From: Scedosporium boydii
Taxonomy: Eukaryota > Ascomycota > Sordariomycetes > Microascales > Microascaceae
NCBI GenBank assembly: GCA_002221725.1
Contig: NJFT01000027.1
Span: forward strand, 62,001 to 126,000
DNA: 64,000 bases
Direction of reading: 5' to 3'
The translations under genes and the position numbers were made by a program. Under the pieces are notes generated by a model, which saw only the letters and a program-made list of their open reading frames with translations, was not told the origin of the DNA and did no database searches. Shown here piece after piece: positions 33,064-45,231 of this stretch (its first letter is position 1; each line of letters begins with the position of its first letter).

Positions 33064-35255
33064 ATGTCTACATCCGCCCTCGCAATGCCTGACGAGACCT
33101 CCAATAGCGAGGCCGTGATCGGCTGCCTTCTTGACGTATCCGGCTCGATGCGTACGGCGCTCGAGGTCAACGAGCCCGACGACGATGCAAACGAACGCCT
33201 TCGAGCCGTTCTCTCCGCGGCCCTCAAGTTCGCCCAAACGGAGAAGAATCGCCATCCTAACTCTCGCATGTTCGTCGGAGCCTTCGGCCTCAATACTGAG
33301 GCCGGATATCCGCCAGTGATTGACCTGTGCGGCGTGGTTAAAGCCCTATTCTATGGTTGCGACGATAACAAAAGCGGTCATGACCTTCTCATTGGTATCG
33401 CGAATGAAAATAACCTTGCCTATATCACGGAATATATCGCCAAAAAGCTTACGGATAATGAGGCGCGTATTGTCTATGCGCATGTGCGAGGGAATCAGAA
33501 GCGAATTGACGAGTTCGTCGATGCCATCCCAGACGCCCGGACTGTTCAGCGTTATAAGACTACGAAGCATACCGCCAAATCAGGCATACTTGTTAGCGTC
33601 GCTAGGCTTGTCGGGTTGGCCACGGGATTTCCCATTGCCGAGTTTGTCGTAGCATCTCCCATTGGCGGTTGTGTGGCCGATAAAGTTGCAGACGCTGTTG
33701 AAGATAACGCAGTGGACTCCTCTCGCGCTATGGATATTAAACGACGCATCTGCAAGGAATGGCTATCAGATTTTACCGAATTTGTGGCCCACCCAGTTTC
33801 GGACGTCGTCAATCTCCTGGAACGGCTGCAAAACAACTCCACCGCTGGCGTTGGTGGCGACGATCAACGAAGCGGTAATACCCTTCTGGATACACTGCGC
33901 GAGTACATGTACGGCATGACACCGATGGTCGACGCCCTGACTCGATCATTGCCGGCGTTTAAGAAACACAGTAGCGGAAAAGAGCGTGTGCTCTTAATCA
34001 TATCGGATGGCAGGTCTACTGACGGCGACCCGAGGCAGGTTATCCCTGACCTACGGGAAGAAATATCACGGTTGCCGCAGTATATCTCACAGGTAACAAA
34101 ATAGCTTTTCGCCGACAGCTCTACGATAGAGAAGAGCAGTCATGGGGCTATGGACGGCGCACACTCTTTTCTTTGGCAACCCAAACTGCAGCCAGTACGC
34201 ATCCTCTACCCATACTGGCGTCTATGGGTTGGCAGGTACCCTCATCCGGAACCTGCTCACTCTATGCGGCTGTTTCTAGCTCATCGGCGCTTCATGGCTT
34301 CTGCTCTATACTACTCTCTGCTCGTTTTGGGTCAGCAGACGTCCTTCTGGACGTGGTTGGGCGTGTCGACTTAGATGATATTATCAACGAAGCACATTTA
34401 GATACAAGCAGCAATCCCTCCAGACAAAAGAAAGGCCAGGGTTCTTGCTATGCGCATGCCACCGCAGCGGTCGTGCACATGGCTCTCTCCCGAATTACCG
34501 ACAGAGAAGGAGGGACTCCAAGTGTAAAAGAGATCCGAAAACGAATCCTGTCCGAATATCCGCCAGGGCCCTATGGACGCAATACCGCGAAGGTCCTCGA
34601 GGCTGCTACCACATGGTCCCGCCCACTTCGTTTCCAAGAAGTTAACGAGCAAGGGGCTCGAGATGCCGTCCTCCGTCGGCGGCCCGTGTCAACTACCTTC
34701 CGTCTCTCTGAAACCGGGTGGACTCGGTTTGGCAAGCACTTCCACAAAAAGGCCGATACTCGCAAGTTGCTGCTTACCCGCGAAATCATGGCCCCGCATC
34801 GTGCAGGAGATGCAGGCGAGGGTCATGCCGTCGTTCTAACCGGCTGCGCTCCCAACTCTCTTACTTTCCTCAACTCATGGGGCAACAAGTGGGGTGATAA
34901 CGGATCCTTCAGTGTCGAAGGCCAGGACGTCCTGGAGGTAGAATGGACGTCTGACGATAGAGACCATGTGAGATTCTACGACGTGTATTGGCTGGAAAAT
35001 GACCTTACTGCGGGGGAGAGACGTGCATACGACACTTTTAAAGACAAAGCGGTGCGAAACTTTGCCGATAAGCTCAAAGGAATCTTTGATTTCGAGGCCC
35101 TTTGTCCCCTCTGTGGCAAGAGCTCGTCTCTCTCTGCCTTTACTGGCAGCATCCGCGAGACAGTGTGTCCGGGATGCAAGAAGTCATTGAAGCCCGAGCC
35201 TGGGCACTTGTTGCGGGCCATCTATGCGCGTGCCGGCCTCGGTGATGTGAAGTGA
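33064..35255 (+). CDS. vWA domain / papain-like protease / zinc-ribbon fusion
   Basis: The N-terminal half (33064-34092, 343 residues) is a von Willebrand A domain with an intact metal site: LLDVSGSM (D24, S26, S28) and a later LIISDGRSTDG. The second half (to 35255) is a C1 papain-like protease with all catalytic residues: Gln-Gly-Ser-Cys in KGQGSCYAHA (Cys codon 34446), His in GEGHAVVLTG (34824), and Asn in FLNSWGNKWG (34872). A C-terminal zinc ribbon follows (CPLC...CPGC). There is no signal peptide, so it probably acts inside the cell. The halves are in different frames. A 47-bp intron 34093-34139 (GTAACA...GCAG) would join them into 714 residues, but it removes RRQLYDREEQ, which looks coding; a small frameshifting deletion is the alternative. 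Such fusions occur in some fungi and animals; no function is known to me. Confidence 0.82.
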
Positions 35256-36239
35256 CCGGCACTACGGAGAAGGCGTTCACGGGTTTGAAGTGGTCGGTCA
35301 CATTTTAGGGACAGGACCATGTTTTATCGAAAGTTATAACCCCAGCACTGCAGCGAATAAAGCCCCATTCTTGCCAATAGCGTTAGACGAGAATGAATGA
35401 TAGAAAACACGATGCCTTCATGGCCTAACGAAATGAGAAAATGCCCTTTGGAACGTAAACATAGTTTGATAAACCGGAAGATCGATGTTCGCGTTGCCAA
35501 CGTTTGTGTTCGTCGAATAGACAGCCCACTAGGCAGGTTCCATCCGTGTGAGACGGAGAAGGTGGGTAAAATTGGGCTCGAGATTAAAGATAGACCAAAT
35601 ATAGTGATGGGATCAACGTTTCTAGGAAGAGGCGCCGAGTATGGTGGAATAAGGTGTCCATCAGAGATTCGCCCACGACGAAAACTTGGTTTCCAGTAGC
35701 TGCTTTTGAACCCAAGGACGGGAAATGTTCTTGGAAAATAACAACATCTAAAGATGGTTGAGAATGATTGTGAGCATGATCTAAATATACTCACTACGGA
35801 TAGAAATCTTCGATGTTGGCAGCCATCAACTCCATCAACTCCACATGAGCTACGAGGTAATAGATGGTTGACATTGTTACTGCGCTGAACCTCTGGATGC
35901 CTGCATGCTTCGTGCCAAAAATCCAAGGTCCGCTGGGTAAGATTATATCCCTGTCTTATCATCGGAAGATGCTGAAAGATATGGTTCTGTTGACATTCAT
36001 CGATGTCAATGGTTATGGAGATGTAGGCTTGGCTTGCTGCGGGAATGGAACATTGGCTATCGCCAAGACAGTCTAGATATAGCCAGCACTAGACCCTGCA
36101 TATGCCATATACCACGACTGGTATCAAGACGAATCGGGGTTCAGACAGCTTTAATTAAACGGACTTTTTCCATTGAATTTTCAGCCTCACAAAATAGCTC
36201 AAAATTTTTACAGGACCCTCTCCTGTCGCTCTTTCGTTG
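35256..36239. other. Intergenic stretch
   Basis: About 1 kb between the vWA-protease and DUF4246 genes, both plus strand. A 212-codon minus-strand frame (35324-35962) has no domain and is judged spurious. Confidence 0.45.
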
Positions 36240-38458
36240 ATGGTCTCCTCGCGACTCACGACCCACCTTCAAAAGCGATTATCTTTAATTTCCCGCCAGC
36301 CAGCCGCATATATTAGCTTCTACTTGCCCAAGATGCGTGTCAAGCATCCGTACATACCTCCCAATCCCGCTTCACGGGATGATCGCGCGGAAAGAGCGGG
36401 GACAGAGGCCGCTCCTCCGTACAGCTACCCCGGCCTCGGTCGGAGTTTATATTACCTGCCGGAAGGACAAGAGGCACAATACCCGCGAGCCATGGGCCCG
36501 GACAATTGGAGCGGGCAGTCGGAGTTACTCTTCGCCCGTGAGGTCGCCATGATGATTATAATGGACCATCTCACAGACAAAGCAGATTGGCATCGAAAGG
36601 TGTTTGACGATAGAATTGCCGATCGATGGGTTGAAGAGGCCCTCAAGATACCAGTCGAGCCTTTATGGTGTGAAATAATTGGTTATAGGATCTCCGGAAT
36701 AGTCGAAGAAGATCTCCTGGGTCCAGAGTCTTCAGAGGGCTTTATTACCAAAGAAATGATGATCTACGTGAGTGTTTGGCCTCTTGGCCGTTCTTTCTTT
36801 CTTTTTTTTTTCTCCCTCTTTCTTCAAGATTCATTCCAGTTGCGTGGCGTAGATTGCCTTGTTAACAGCGTACAATATGCAGTGTATCAAGGAGCTTCGC
36901 CAGAAAGCTCAATTGACGAAGGAGACAGGACTAGTTCCAACCCTGGACGCCTCCGCCTCTATGGTCAAATCAGATACGATCGTCGGGGAGGAACTTCAGA
37001 AGGAGCTCATTCACGCCTTCGACAGGCTCAAAGCCGACCAGGCTGATGCCCCTGATTGGCATCCCGGCACCGAAGAAATGGTCCAAGATTTAGTGCACCC
37101 GTCCATGTATCCGCTAGTTTGGGGCCGAAGCGGAATCGTACGGAAGCCACTCGTGCAGGTTGATGATGCCATCGAAAAGTGGCTGGGGAAAGGCGAAGTC
37201 TGGGAACCGCGACTGCACCCCAACCCGTACTTGTCACAGTACCAGGACGACACATGGTTTTGGAGTAAAACCTACCAGTGGCTCCCATCCAACGTCGCCT
37301 TCCAAGACGATGGAAGCGTCAAGTTTACGAGCTACATCAATAACCTTCATCCTGGAAGATATCCCGAGATATATCGAACGGTTGAGAAGCTTATCGAAAA
37401 GGCTCTCCCAGCTTGGGACTATTGTCTTGCGCAATGCGATGGTACGCAATCGTATTCTGATGGATTTGAACGGTCGGAACCGAGGTTTGCTAAACCCGAG
37501 AACCCCGAGTGAGCTTCTCCCATTCTCCCCTTCGTCGGTGAATTCGTGTGCTCGTCTGACCGACATTGTTTGAAGCGACGAAAACGACGATAACTGGATC
37601 GACAACACACCCGAAGGTATTGTGTATGATCCGGAGAAGGACGAACGCTTCAATTCGCGGGAGTATGAGCACAGAAGAGAGGAGTATATTGAAGAGAGGC
37701 TCTTCAAGTTGTTCCGCAAACCCAAGCACCCAGACCCTCTTGAGTATCAGCCCATCGACTATAGCATCGATCCAGAGGACACGTTAAGAGAACAATTCAG
37801 AGACACCGGACTACAAATAATTGTTAAAATGGCTAGCATTGAGCTGACACCGGAGAACGAATATTTCCCTGGAGGGAACTGGCATCTCGAGGGCCAGCTC
37901 AATGAACACATTGTTGGGACTGCTCTTTACTACTTGAGCACCGAAAATGTCACCCCAAGCCGCCTAAGGTTTCGGATGGCCACCGATTACGAACCGGAAG
38001 ACCTCTTCGGCAACGTCGGGCAGGACTCATACTCTTGGATGGAGGAGGTGTACGGGACTAGCTTCGGCGCCCATGAGAGGGCACCCGCGCTGCAGAACTA
38101 CGGCAGCGTGGAAACTAGGGAAGGGCGGCTGCTCGCCTTCCCAAACGTATTTCAGCACTGCGTTACTCCGTTCGAGCTTGAGGACCCAACGAAGCCGGGT
38201 CACCGTCGCTTCATAGCTCTCTGGCTCGTCGATCCTTTTGTCCCTATCATCAGCACGGCGAACGTCCCGCCGCAGCAGGCCGAATGGGAAGAGGGCGGCG
38301 TTACGGCCAATCCGGAACTCGAACCGGATGACGAGTGGCCGATGTCGCGGGAAGAGGCTTTGAAGCATCGGGAAGCGTTGATGGCGGAAAGGTCGGTGCT
38401 GGAGAATAAGAACCGCGACGAGTGGCTACGTCATTGCTATGATTTTTGCGAGCATTGA
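36240..38458 (+). CDS. DUF4246 protein, 2OG-Fe(II) oxygenase-like
   Basis: Three exons, 36240-36767, 36883-37508 and 37576-38458, giving 678 residues, normal for DUF4246 (PF14033) in fungi. Conserved blocks include REVAMMIIMDHLTDK, MVQDLVHPSMYPLVWGRS, and a C-terminal region with an oxygenase look: GGNWHLEGQLNEHIVGTALYY (H488, E490), FPNVFQHCVTPFEL, and HRRFIALWLVDPF, consistent with a His-x-Glu...His iron site and an Arg for 2-oxoglutarate. Enzyme activity is inferred, not known. Using the first ATG, the N-terminus is rich in Arg, Ser and Leu without acids and resembles a mitochondrial presequence; the alternative ATG at 36333 would remove it. Introns of 115 and 67 bp have GTGAGT and GTGAGC donors. 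Confidence 0.88.
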
Positions 38459-40080
38459 GGAAATTGTAGCGGTCGAGGCATTCCCTTTACTTTCAGCCCT
38501 GAGGTCCGATTGTGAAATAACAAAACTGGACATGACGATGATATTGTTGCTGATTGAACATATGCATATCGGCTCCAGAAACAACCGAAGGGGTTGGAGT
38601 AAAAGTCATATTATCGTCTCGTATCGCTGCCGTCGCTAAGCTAGATTCAGTATTCTGGTCCCCAGAGCAATCGATCAAACTGATTCAACTGAAAGACAAT
38701 GCTTTGCTGGCCGACAAAAGCTGCCGAGCTAGCGTTCGAGACCTAACGAAGCTCCGTTGGGCCTAATCTGGTTAGGATGTTCCGCAGGTGCCAAGGAGCC
38801 GATCTGGGGAAAGCTGCGGTCGTTTGGAGCTGATTGCGGTTCCAAGCTTCAATTGTGGCAATTGCGGGTGGCTTCATGCCTGAAAATACACGCTCGGAAA
38901 AGTATCCGTAAAATGTTTCGATGCGCCCGCCGGTCTAATTCGCTCGACTCTGCGTCATGGGATTGGAAGAATTACCGTGTGGACAATGGACATGGATGGC
39001 CGGATCAACTAAATGAAAAATCCCGTACACAAGGTAACGACCATGCCATACTCAGGAAGATAAGCAGACTTTCCCTGTGGGACACTAAGCATTCGAGGGG
39101 GTGGAGATGAAGACGGGTGTGACTCAACGCAGTGGGATGCGGAGAGGTTTGACTTTGGACGAAGGGTTCAGCCCACCAGACCAGTTAACATAGACACAAG
39201 AACTGAGGGATCGTTTTCTGTTGCATCGCTAAACTGCCGTTTCTCCTTAACGCCTCTGACCCTGACCGCTCCTCGGCGCATCAGTGCGTGTAGGATCTTG
39301 GAGTCGGGGGGATTAAAGTTCGTGAGAATGACAGCCTCTGCAACAAATGAATGTCGCATTTGATGCCTCCGAATCGCTTCCGGTGGAAGACATTCCTCCA
39401 ACAGCGTTGCACCATGACAGGACAGGCAGGTCCTTAGCGAAACCAGCTATTACTCTACAATTCGTACTTGGTTCGCCCCGCAGTTCTCCGCCATCTCCAA
39501 ATAATACATTACAGCACATGGAGTACCGATACTAACCCCGATATGAAGAAGAAGCGGAGTAAGATGTCGAAGGATATAATGTCGTCTATTCTACCCCTCA
39601 GGCCTGTTTGACGCTTCCCTTCCCTTCCCATTCCCAATCTGCAATGTGACGCCCCGCAAGTGCCGATCACTAGACCTGTTAGGACACAGTGAATATGCCG
39701 GGGACCTTTGACAGCCCATCCCCGTCGTTTAAGATCCTAGTCTGACCAATTCCGTGCTTCCTGGCACGCTGATTCCGGGGTAACGGTGTGGGGACGAATG
39801 GAGATGGGTCGACGAAGAGCGGAGAATTTGGATGAACTTGGATGTTTTACGGGAAGCGAAACCGGCATGAACCCGTCAAATGACGAGTCATTCGTTCCAA
39901 CATTCTCAATTGCCTGTAGCTCGAATATTTTTATTTGATGAGATGATGCTTGCTACTGATAATAACACTGCTTGGAATATAGAGTAGCCTTGGTCCCGCA
40001 CATAGATATTTGAACACTGATCATTTGGTCTTCCTCCTCAGTAATTCAGCGGTCCGTCGACCAGATTGAACTCATCCACC
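38459..40080. other. Intergenic stretch
   Basis: About 1.6 kb without a credible gene. Short frames lack domains. The right end is the promoter region of the MFS gene. Confidence 0.45.
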
Positions 40081-41656
40081 ATGAGCACAAAGGACGACCT
40101 CGAAAAGGTCGAGAAGATCGAGACGGTAGGAGATTGTTTATCCCGGGAGAGAATGTACCATTTTCGCTGACGATTTTGCTGCCGTGTCTGCACGTAGCCC
40201 TCGACGATCGCGCTTCAATCACGCCTCTCCAAAGAAGAGCGAGCCCTCGTCTGGCGACAAGATCTCCGCATCCTCCCGCTGTCCGCCGCCATTTATTTCC
40301 TCTGTTTCCTCGACCGCGCAAACATCGGAAATGCTAAGATCCTGAACTACACAACCGGAAATGACCTGCTCACCGAGACCGGCATGCGCAGCGATCAATT
40401 CGTCTACACGCTGCTCATCTTCCTCATCGCCTACGGCCTCTTCGAGGTGCCCTCCAATATTCTACTCAAAAAATTGCGGCCGTCGCGATGGATCGCTATC
40501 CTCATGTTTACTTGGGGCGCGTGCACAATGTGCCTGGCCGCCTGTCATACATTTTCACAAATCATGGCGGTGCGATGGTTCCTCGGCGTCGCAGAGGCCG
40601 GTCTTTTCCCAGGTCTGGTATACTACCTGACGTTCTGGTACAAGCATAACGAGCGAAGTCTCCGCGTCGCTCTTATTCTCGCGAGCGCGACCTTGGCCGG
40701 TGCCTTTGGGGGAGCCATCGCCTACGGCATCGGCCACATGAACCAAGCCAAGGGCCTCTCCGCCTGGCGCTGGCTCTTCCTCCTCGAGGGAATCCCTTCC
40801 GTTATCTCCGCGATACTAGTTTGGTTCTTTCTTCCGGACTTCCCCGAGAGCGTGTCTTGGTTGTCCCAAAAGGAAAAGGATCTTGCCATCGCCCGTCTGG
40901 AGATCGAAGGCAGCAACAGCAGCGAAAAGACAATGACTTGGGCTGATGCAAAGTCTACCTTGATGGACTGGAGGTTGTATGGGCATTACGTAGCCTACTT
41001 TGCCGTCTCGATTCCCTTTGCTTCCATGTCGTATTTTACCCCTTCCATCACGACTGGCCTTGGCTATGTTGATCTTCAGGCGCAGCTCATGACGGTGCCT
41101 CCATGGTGTGTCGGCTACGGTAAGTCCTTCCGAATATTTCCAGTCGCTTTATTATGGCTAGATGTGCTGATTAGTCAATTTCCGACCAGTTGTCCAAATC
41201 ATCGTCGCCTGGTCTGCCGACTACTTCAACGCCCGTGGCTTGCACATTGCGGGCATGGCTATAGTCGGCGCCCTCGGCTACATCGTCTCGGCAGTTCTGC
41301 CAGCCACCGCCTATCGCAGTCGTTACGGCTGTCTAATCCTCGCACTTACGGGGGCGTTCTCTACCATTCCTCCGCTTCTGGGGTGGCTGACCTCCAACGT
41401 CGTCAGCACGGCGTCGATCGGTCTCGCCATCGCCATCAATGTTAGTCTTGGAGCTGGTTTCGGTCAGATTGGAGGAATTTGGATCTACAAGGATTCGGAA
41501 AAGGTGAAAGGGTATCCTTCAGGTCACTGGACGAATGCTGCCATGATGCTAGTCGTAGCTGTCACGGCAGTTGCGCTGAGGATCTACTATGGTTTGGTGA
41601 ACAAGCGCCTGTTACGGGAAGCGAATGGGCAGGAAATACGATTGTATAAGCTATAG
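40081..41656 (+). CDS. MFS transporter, ACS (allantoate permease) family
   Basis: Three exons, 40081-40125, 40198-41119 and 41190-41656, giving 477 residues with about 12 membrane helices. Family marks of the anion:cation symporter group are clear: LPLSAAIYFLCFLDRANIGNAK after the first helix, RWFLGVAEAGLFPGLVYYLTFWY, and WRWLFLLEGIPSVISAIL. Members carry allantoate, nicotinate, pantothenate, biotin precursors or aromatic acids with protons across the plasma membrane; the substrate here is unknown. Introns of 72 bp (GTAGGA) and 70 bp (GTAAGT) keep phase. It lies 483 bp upstream of the tannase gene on the same strand, so uptake of an esterase product is a reasonable guess. Confidence 0.92.
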
Positions 41657-42139
41657 GAGGTTTTTGGTAGCCTATCCCATATATGGTTAAGATTGAGATC
41701 CTGGTACGGAGTAATTTACGAGGCAGGCTGCCAAAGGAAATCGTGATGCCATTTCTCGGACGTAACTGCCCACCGGGGCCTGTTTCTTCTGCCTTCCACT
41801 TTCGTGTTCATGCGCAACTATACATCTAGCATCGTAGCATGAAGTGCTAGGACCCCTCGGATCTAAGCAGACCCTGGTAATCCTACCACAGCACTCGCGG
41901 TCATGAAGCCGAAAAAGACGTGCGGGGGGTCCTCGTTTCCGCCGGATGCAAGGCGGGGGATAAGCTGAGCTGGCCCTCTCCCGTCCTTGCATTGAAGGCA
42001 GTGTTGCTTTCTTGGTTCTTAGCCGAGAACCGAGGGACCGAAATAGAAGATATTTTAATTTATAAAATGGGGTCGTGTCCCGGTGATGCTCTACGGATTT
42101 CTGAGAATAGTAACATTTCCAATAAGCAGCCAGACAGTC
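41657..42139. other. Intergenic stretch upstream of the tannase gene
   Basis: Promoter region with a TATA box at 42061-42067. No gene recognised. Confidence 0.5.
42061..42067 (+). promoter_or_regulatory. Candidate TATA box of the tannase gene
   Basis: TATAAAA lies 73 bp ahead of the ATG at 42140. Its position makes the upstream ATG at 42083 an unlikely start. Confidence 0.5.
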
Positions 42140-43920
42140 ATGAAAATGGTGAAAATGGTGCATTCGTTCATCTCGATCGTCGCCTCACTGTTGCTGCAGG
42201 CTGCTCATGGCCTGGAGATCGGTGATAAGTGCAAAATATCTACATTTCAGTCGACGCTCGATTCCAACTCATCGATCGAGAAGGTAGATATCGTGTCGAG
42301 CGGTGATCCGTACGGTGAGGGGGAATCGAACTTGGGATATCCGAACAATCCAGCCGGCCTCCCAGAGTTGTGTGCCGTCACTGTCCACGTCACATCGTCG
42401 CCCAGATCCTTCTATCGCTTTGGGCTCTTACTTCCTACAGAATGGAATTCACGGTTGTTGGCTGTCGGAAATGGCGGGTTTGCCGGCGGTATAAACTGGC
42501 TTGACATGGGACCAGGTATGACTGATCTTCTTGGACCAAGTTCTGGAAAACTTTCTCTGACAGGCAGATAACACTAGGCACGCACCATGGATTTGCTACC
42601 GTTTCCACTGACACCGGCCACAACTCGAATTCTACCGACTTGGCCTGGGCCCTGGGCAACGAGGAAATGCGGATTGATTGGGGATGGCGCGCCTTGCACG
42701 GCAGTGTTGTTCTGACCAAGAAGCTCATCGGAGCTTATTACGAGAAGGATGCCGACCACTCGTATTACAGTGGTTGCTCCACCGGAGGGCGCCAAGGCCT
42801 TCGCGAGCTTCAGCAGTTCCCGGATAGCTTCGATGGTGCATTGATTGGGGCACCAGCTTGGGATCCCACTCTGATGAATTCGTACGTCACGCAGGTCGGG
42901 CTATATAATCTGCCCGTTGATGATCCCAGACACGTAGAGAAGGATATGCTGGAGGTTGTTGCAGCGGAAGTCTTGAAGCAATGCGATGGTTTGGATGGCA
43001 TTCAGGACAACATCATTAGCGCGCCCGGAGATTGCAAGGTAGATCTGACGGCGCTATCCTGCGATCGACCCGACATAGTAAAGGACAAATGCCTTACTAC
43101 ACCACAAATCGAGACTATGAACAAACTGTACGAGGACTATCGCTCCCCGACCGGAGAGTTCGTCTGGACTGGATACGAGCCAGGGTCGGAGGTTCAGTGG
43201 TCGACTGTTATTGGGTCACACAAGCCGTCGGCATTTGGCTATGGCTTCCAGCGTTACTTTGTTTACGACGATCCGGAATGGCAATGGCAAGATTACAACT
43301 TCTCCGTTCTCGAAGACACCGTCAAGAAGGACCCGGGCCAGTCGCGGGCCGCCAAGTACGACTTGTCCGATTTCAAGGGGCGAGGCGGGAAGATTCTCCT
43401 CTATCACGGCATGGCCGACGGACTTGTTCCCACGCGTGCTTCGGCTCTCTACTACAACAGAGTAACCGATGCCATGGGTGGACCACCTACCGACTTCTTC
43501 CGCTACTTCCCCGTTCCAGGGATGCAGCACTGTGCATCTTCAGCCGTTAGCGCTCCTTGGCACTTCGCAGCAGCCTTCCAAGCTTCGGTTATGGGCAACG
43601 ATACATGGTCGGTTCCGGGCTTTAAAGATGCTCAGCACGATATCCTCCTGGCTCTAGTTGACTGGGTTGAAAAGGATACGCCCGTGGACTCTGTCATTGC
43701 GACTACGTGGAATACGGCCAATGATTCTAGCACCGGCGTTTTGAGACAGCGACCTTTATGTCCATTCCCCCAGCAGGCTGTATACGATGGCAAGGGAAAT
43801 GTCGATCAGGCAGGGAGCTGGCAATGCAGGGAAGAGGGTGGATCTTCTCGGTTGGGTCTTCCGGCAGGGTTGGTGGTTGGGATTGTCGTCGTCGTTACGA
43901 GTTTGATGCTATGGGCTTAA
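42140..43920 (+). CDS. Secreted tannase/feruloyl esterase family protein
   Basis: Two exons, 42140-42515 and 42578-43920, give 572 residues (PF07519, normal length). The family hydrolyses gallate or hydroxycinnamate esters outside the cell. A signal peptide follows the start (SFISIVASLLLQAAHG). The catalytic serine is S193 in YSGCSTGGRQG; the charge-relay Asp is in YHGMADGLVP and the His in VPGMQHCASS, with the neighbouring Cys pair (C192 and the Cys after His) that forms the family's typical disulfide. The C-terminus ends in a hydrophobic stretch (LGLPAGLVVGIVVVVTSLML), suggesting a membrane or GPI anchor, unusual for free tannases. Start 42140 (or 42146/42155) is preferred for its distance from the TATA box. 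The 62-bp intron is GTATGA...CTAG. Confidence 0.92.
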
Positions 43921-44873
43921 GTGTGATGGGTCGTGGATGAAGGTAGGAGAGCATGAATATGTCGTTAGGAATAGCATAGGAGTGAAGTTGAGAGCGTATC
44001 TACGTCAATATATTGTCCGAGGAACTTAAATCGTTGGAGCCGGCACCGGATGTCTGCCCTGTCCCGTGATACGAAACTAGCGACACAACGTCCCTCAGAA
44101 TGGGCGCGTTTCTATCTGGCCGCTATTAATGCTGGCAACCGACTGTCGATCAGAATTGTACGCGGTTTGAAAGCCAGTCTAGGATGCAGAATCTTGGGAA
44201 GTCTGTCTCTCCATTCGCTCTCTCGTAGCGCTCTCTCGTAGCGAGGACTTTGGAGTTTTACAACATGGGAGATGAAGTTGGAGGCAGAATGTCATGTATT
44301 TCACCCGCCCCCAGCTGAGCTATATGGCAACAAAAAGATGCTCCAGGTGTCGCAACTAGCCTCACTTGACTGTAAGAAATCCTATATAGCCACTGCTCCA
44401 GCCGTCCTTACGCAGAGTCTCATCGACGTAGTACCCAGAGAGCGCGGGGGAACACTCCCAGTATGGGATCAATTTTGACGACGTTAAGTCCGATGCATAC
44501 TTATAGATGTATATGCATGAAAGCTTTCTCAAGGCCTAAAAAAACCTGGATTGTGCCATTTCACGGAATAGAACAGCCCGAATTAGCCACGGAAATCCGA
44601 GGCCTACGAAGTAGAAGAGCCCTATTACCCGATGACCTCCGGCTGAAGCGCCGGATTTTCATCTTCAGCATATTACAGGACGCGTGTCCACCAGCTCACA
44701 TCAATGGCAAAATAGCAGTTGGAAAGTTGGAAGCAGTGAGAGCAACATTTCGAGGCATTCCTCAAGCCTAAGGCTTTAATATCCAAAACTCCAGCTAGGC
44801 GAGTGTGAAGTACACCAAACTTATTGCGGCAGACGCCCCGTTTGGATCTGATGTTGATTAAAGATCGCCCTGG
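43921..44873. other. Intergenic stretch
   Basis: No gene recognised. A 13-base tandem duplication (CGCTCTCTCGTAG) lies around 44216-44242. Confidence 0.45.
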
Positions 44874-45231
44874 CTAAACTGACGGGCAGAGAAGTTTTGC
44901 GGATCCCCCAAAGGCCTGAACGGAACGAGACAAGGGAGCCCTGGCCAACCTGGAGTCTCTGCCTTTTCCGTCAATGTCGAATGTCAGAGCAAGGTCGTCT
45001 CCAAAGTCCTGGGACCCACCGCCACGTATGTCGTCAGTTTTTCCGCGGGGTGATCTTATAGAGATGGCTTTGGTCCGTTTCCCGTCTGTCCTATAGTCAA
45101 TCCACGCTCCTCCCTCGATGGCGCGTTGGCTTTTCAGGGCAGAGTATGTCATGTCAGAATCGTAAGCGGCGCTGTTGGAGAAAAGCAAAACAAGGAAAAT
45201 GAGAGGGAAAAACGGATAAAACGAATTCCAT
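44874..45231 (-). other. Possible small secreted protein, frame broken
   Basis: From ATG 45231 the minus strand starts MEFVLSVF and then, in the next frame, continues as PLIFLVLLFSNSAAYDSD and on to a stop at 44874, about 118 residues in all. The two parts join if the T-run at 45208-45212 had one base fewer. The joined start looks like a signal peptide, and the rest (KSQRAIEGGAWIDYRTDGKR...) is hydrophilic with no known family. It may be a real small secreted protein with a homopolymer error, a decayed gene, or chance. Confidence 0.3.

Noticed and set aside
35324..35962. 212-codon minus-strand frame
   Set aside because: Only length supports it; content shows no family or secretion pattern.
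42083..42139. Upstream ATG for the tannase
   Set aside because: Only about 20 bp after the TATA box and would bury the signal peptide behind 19 extra residues.
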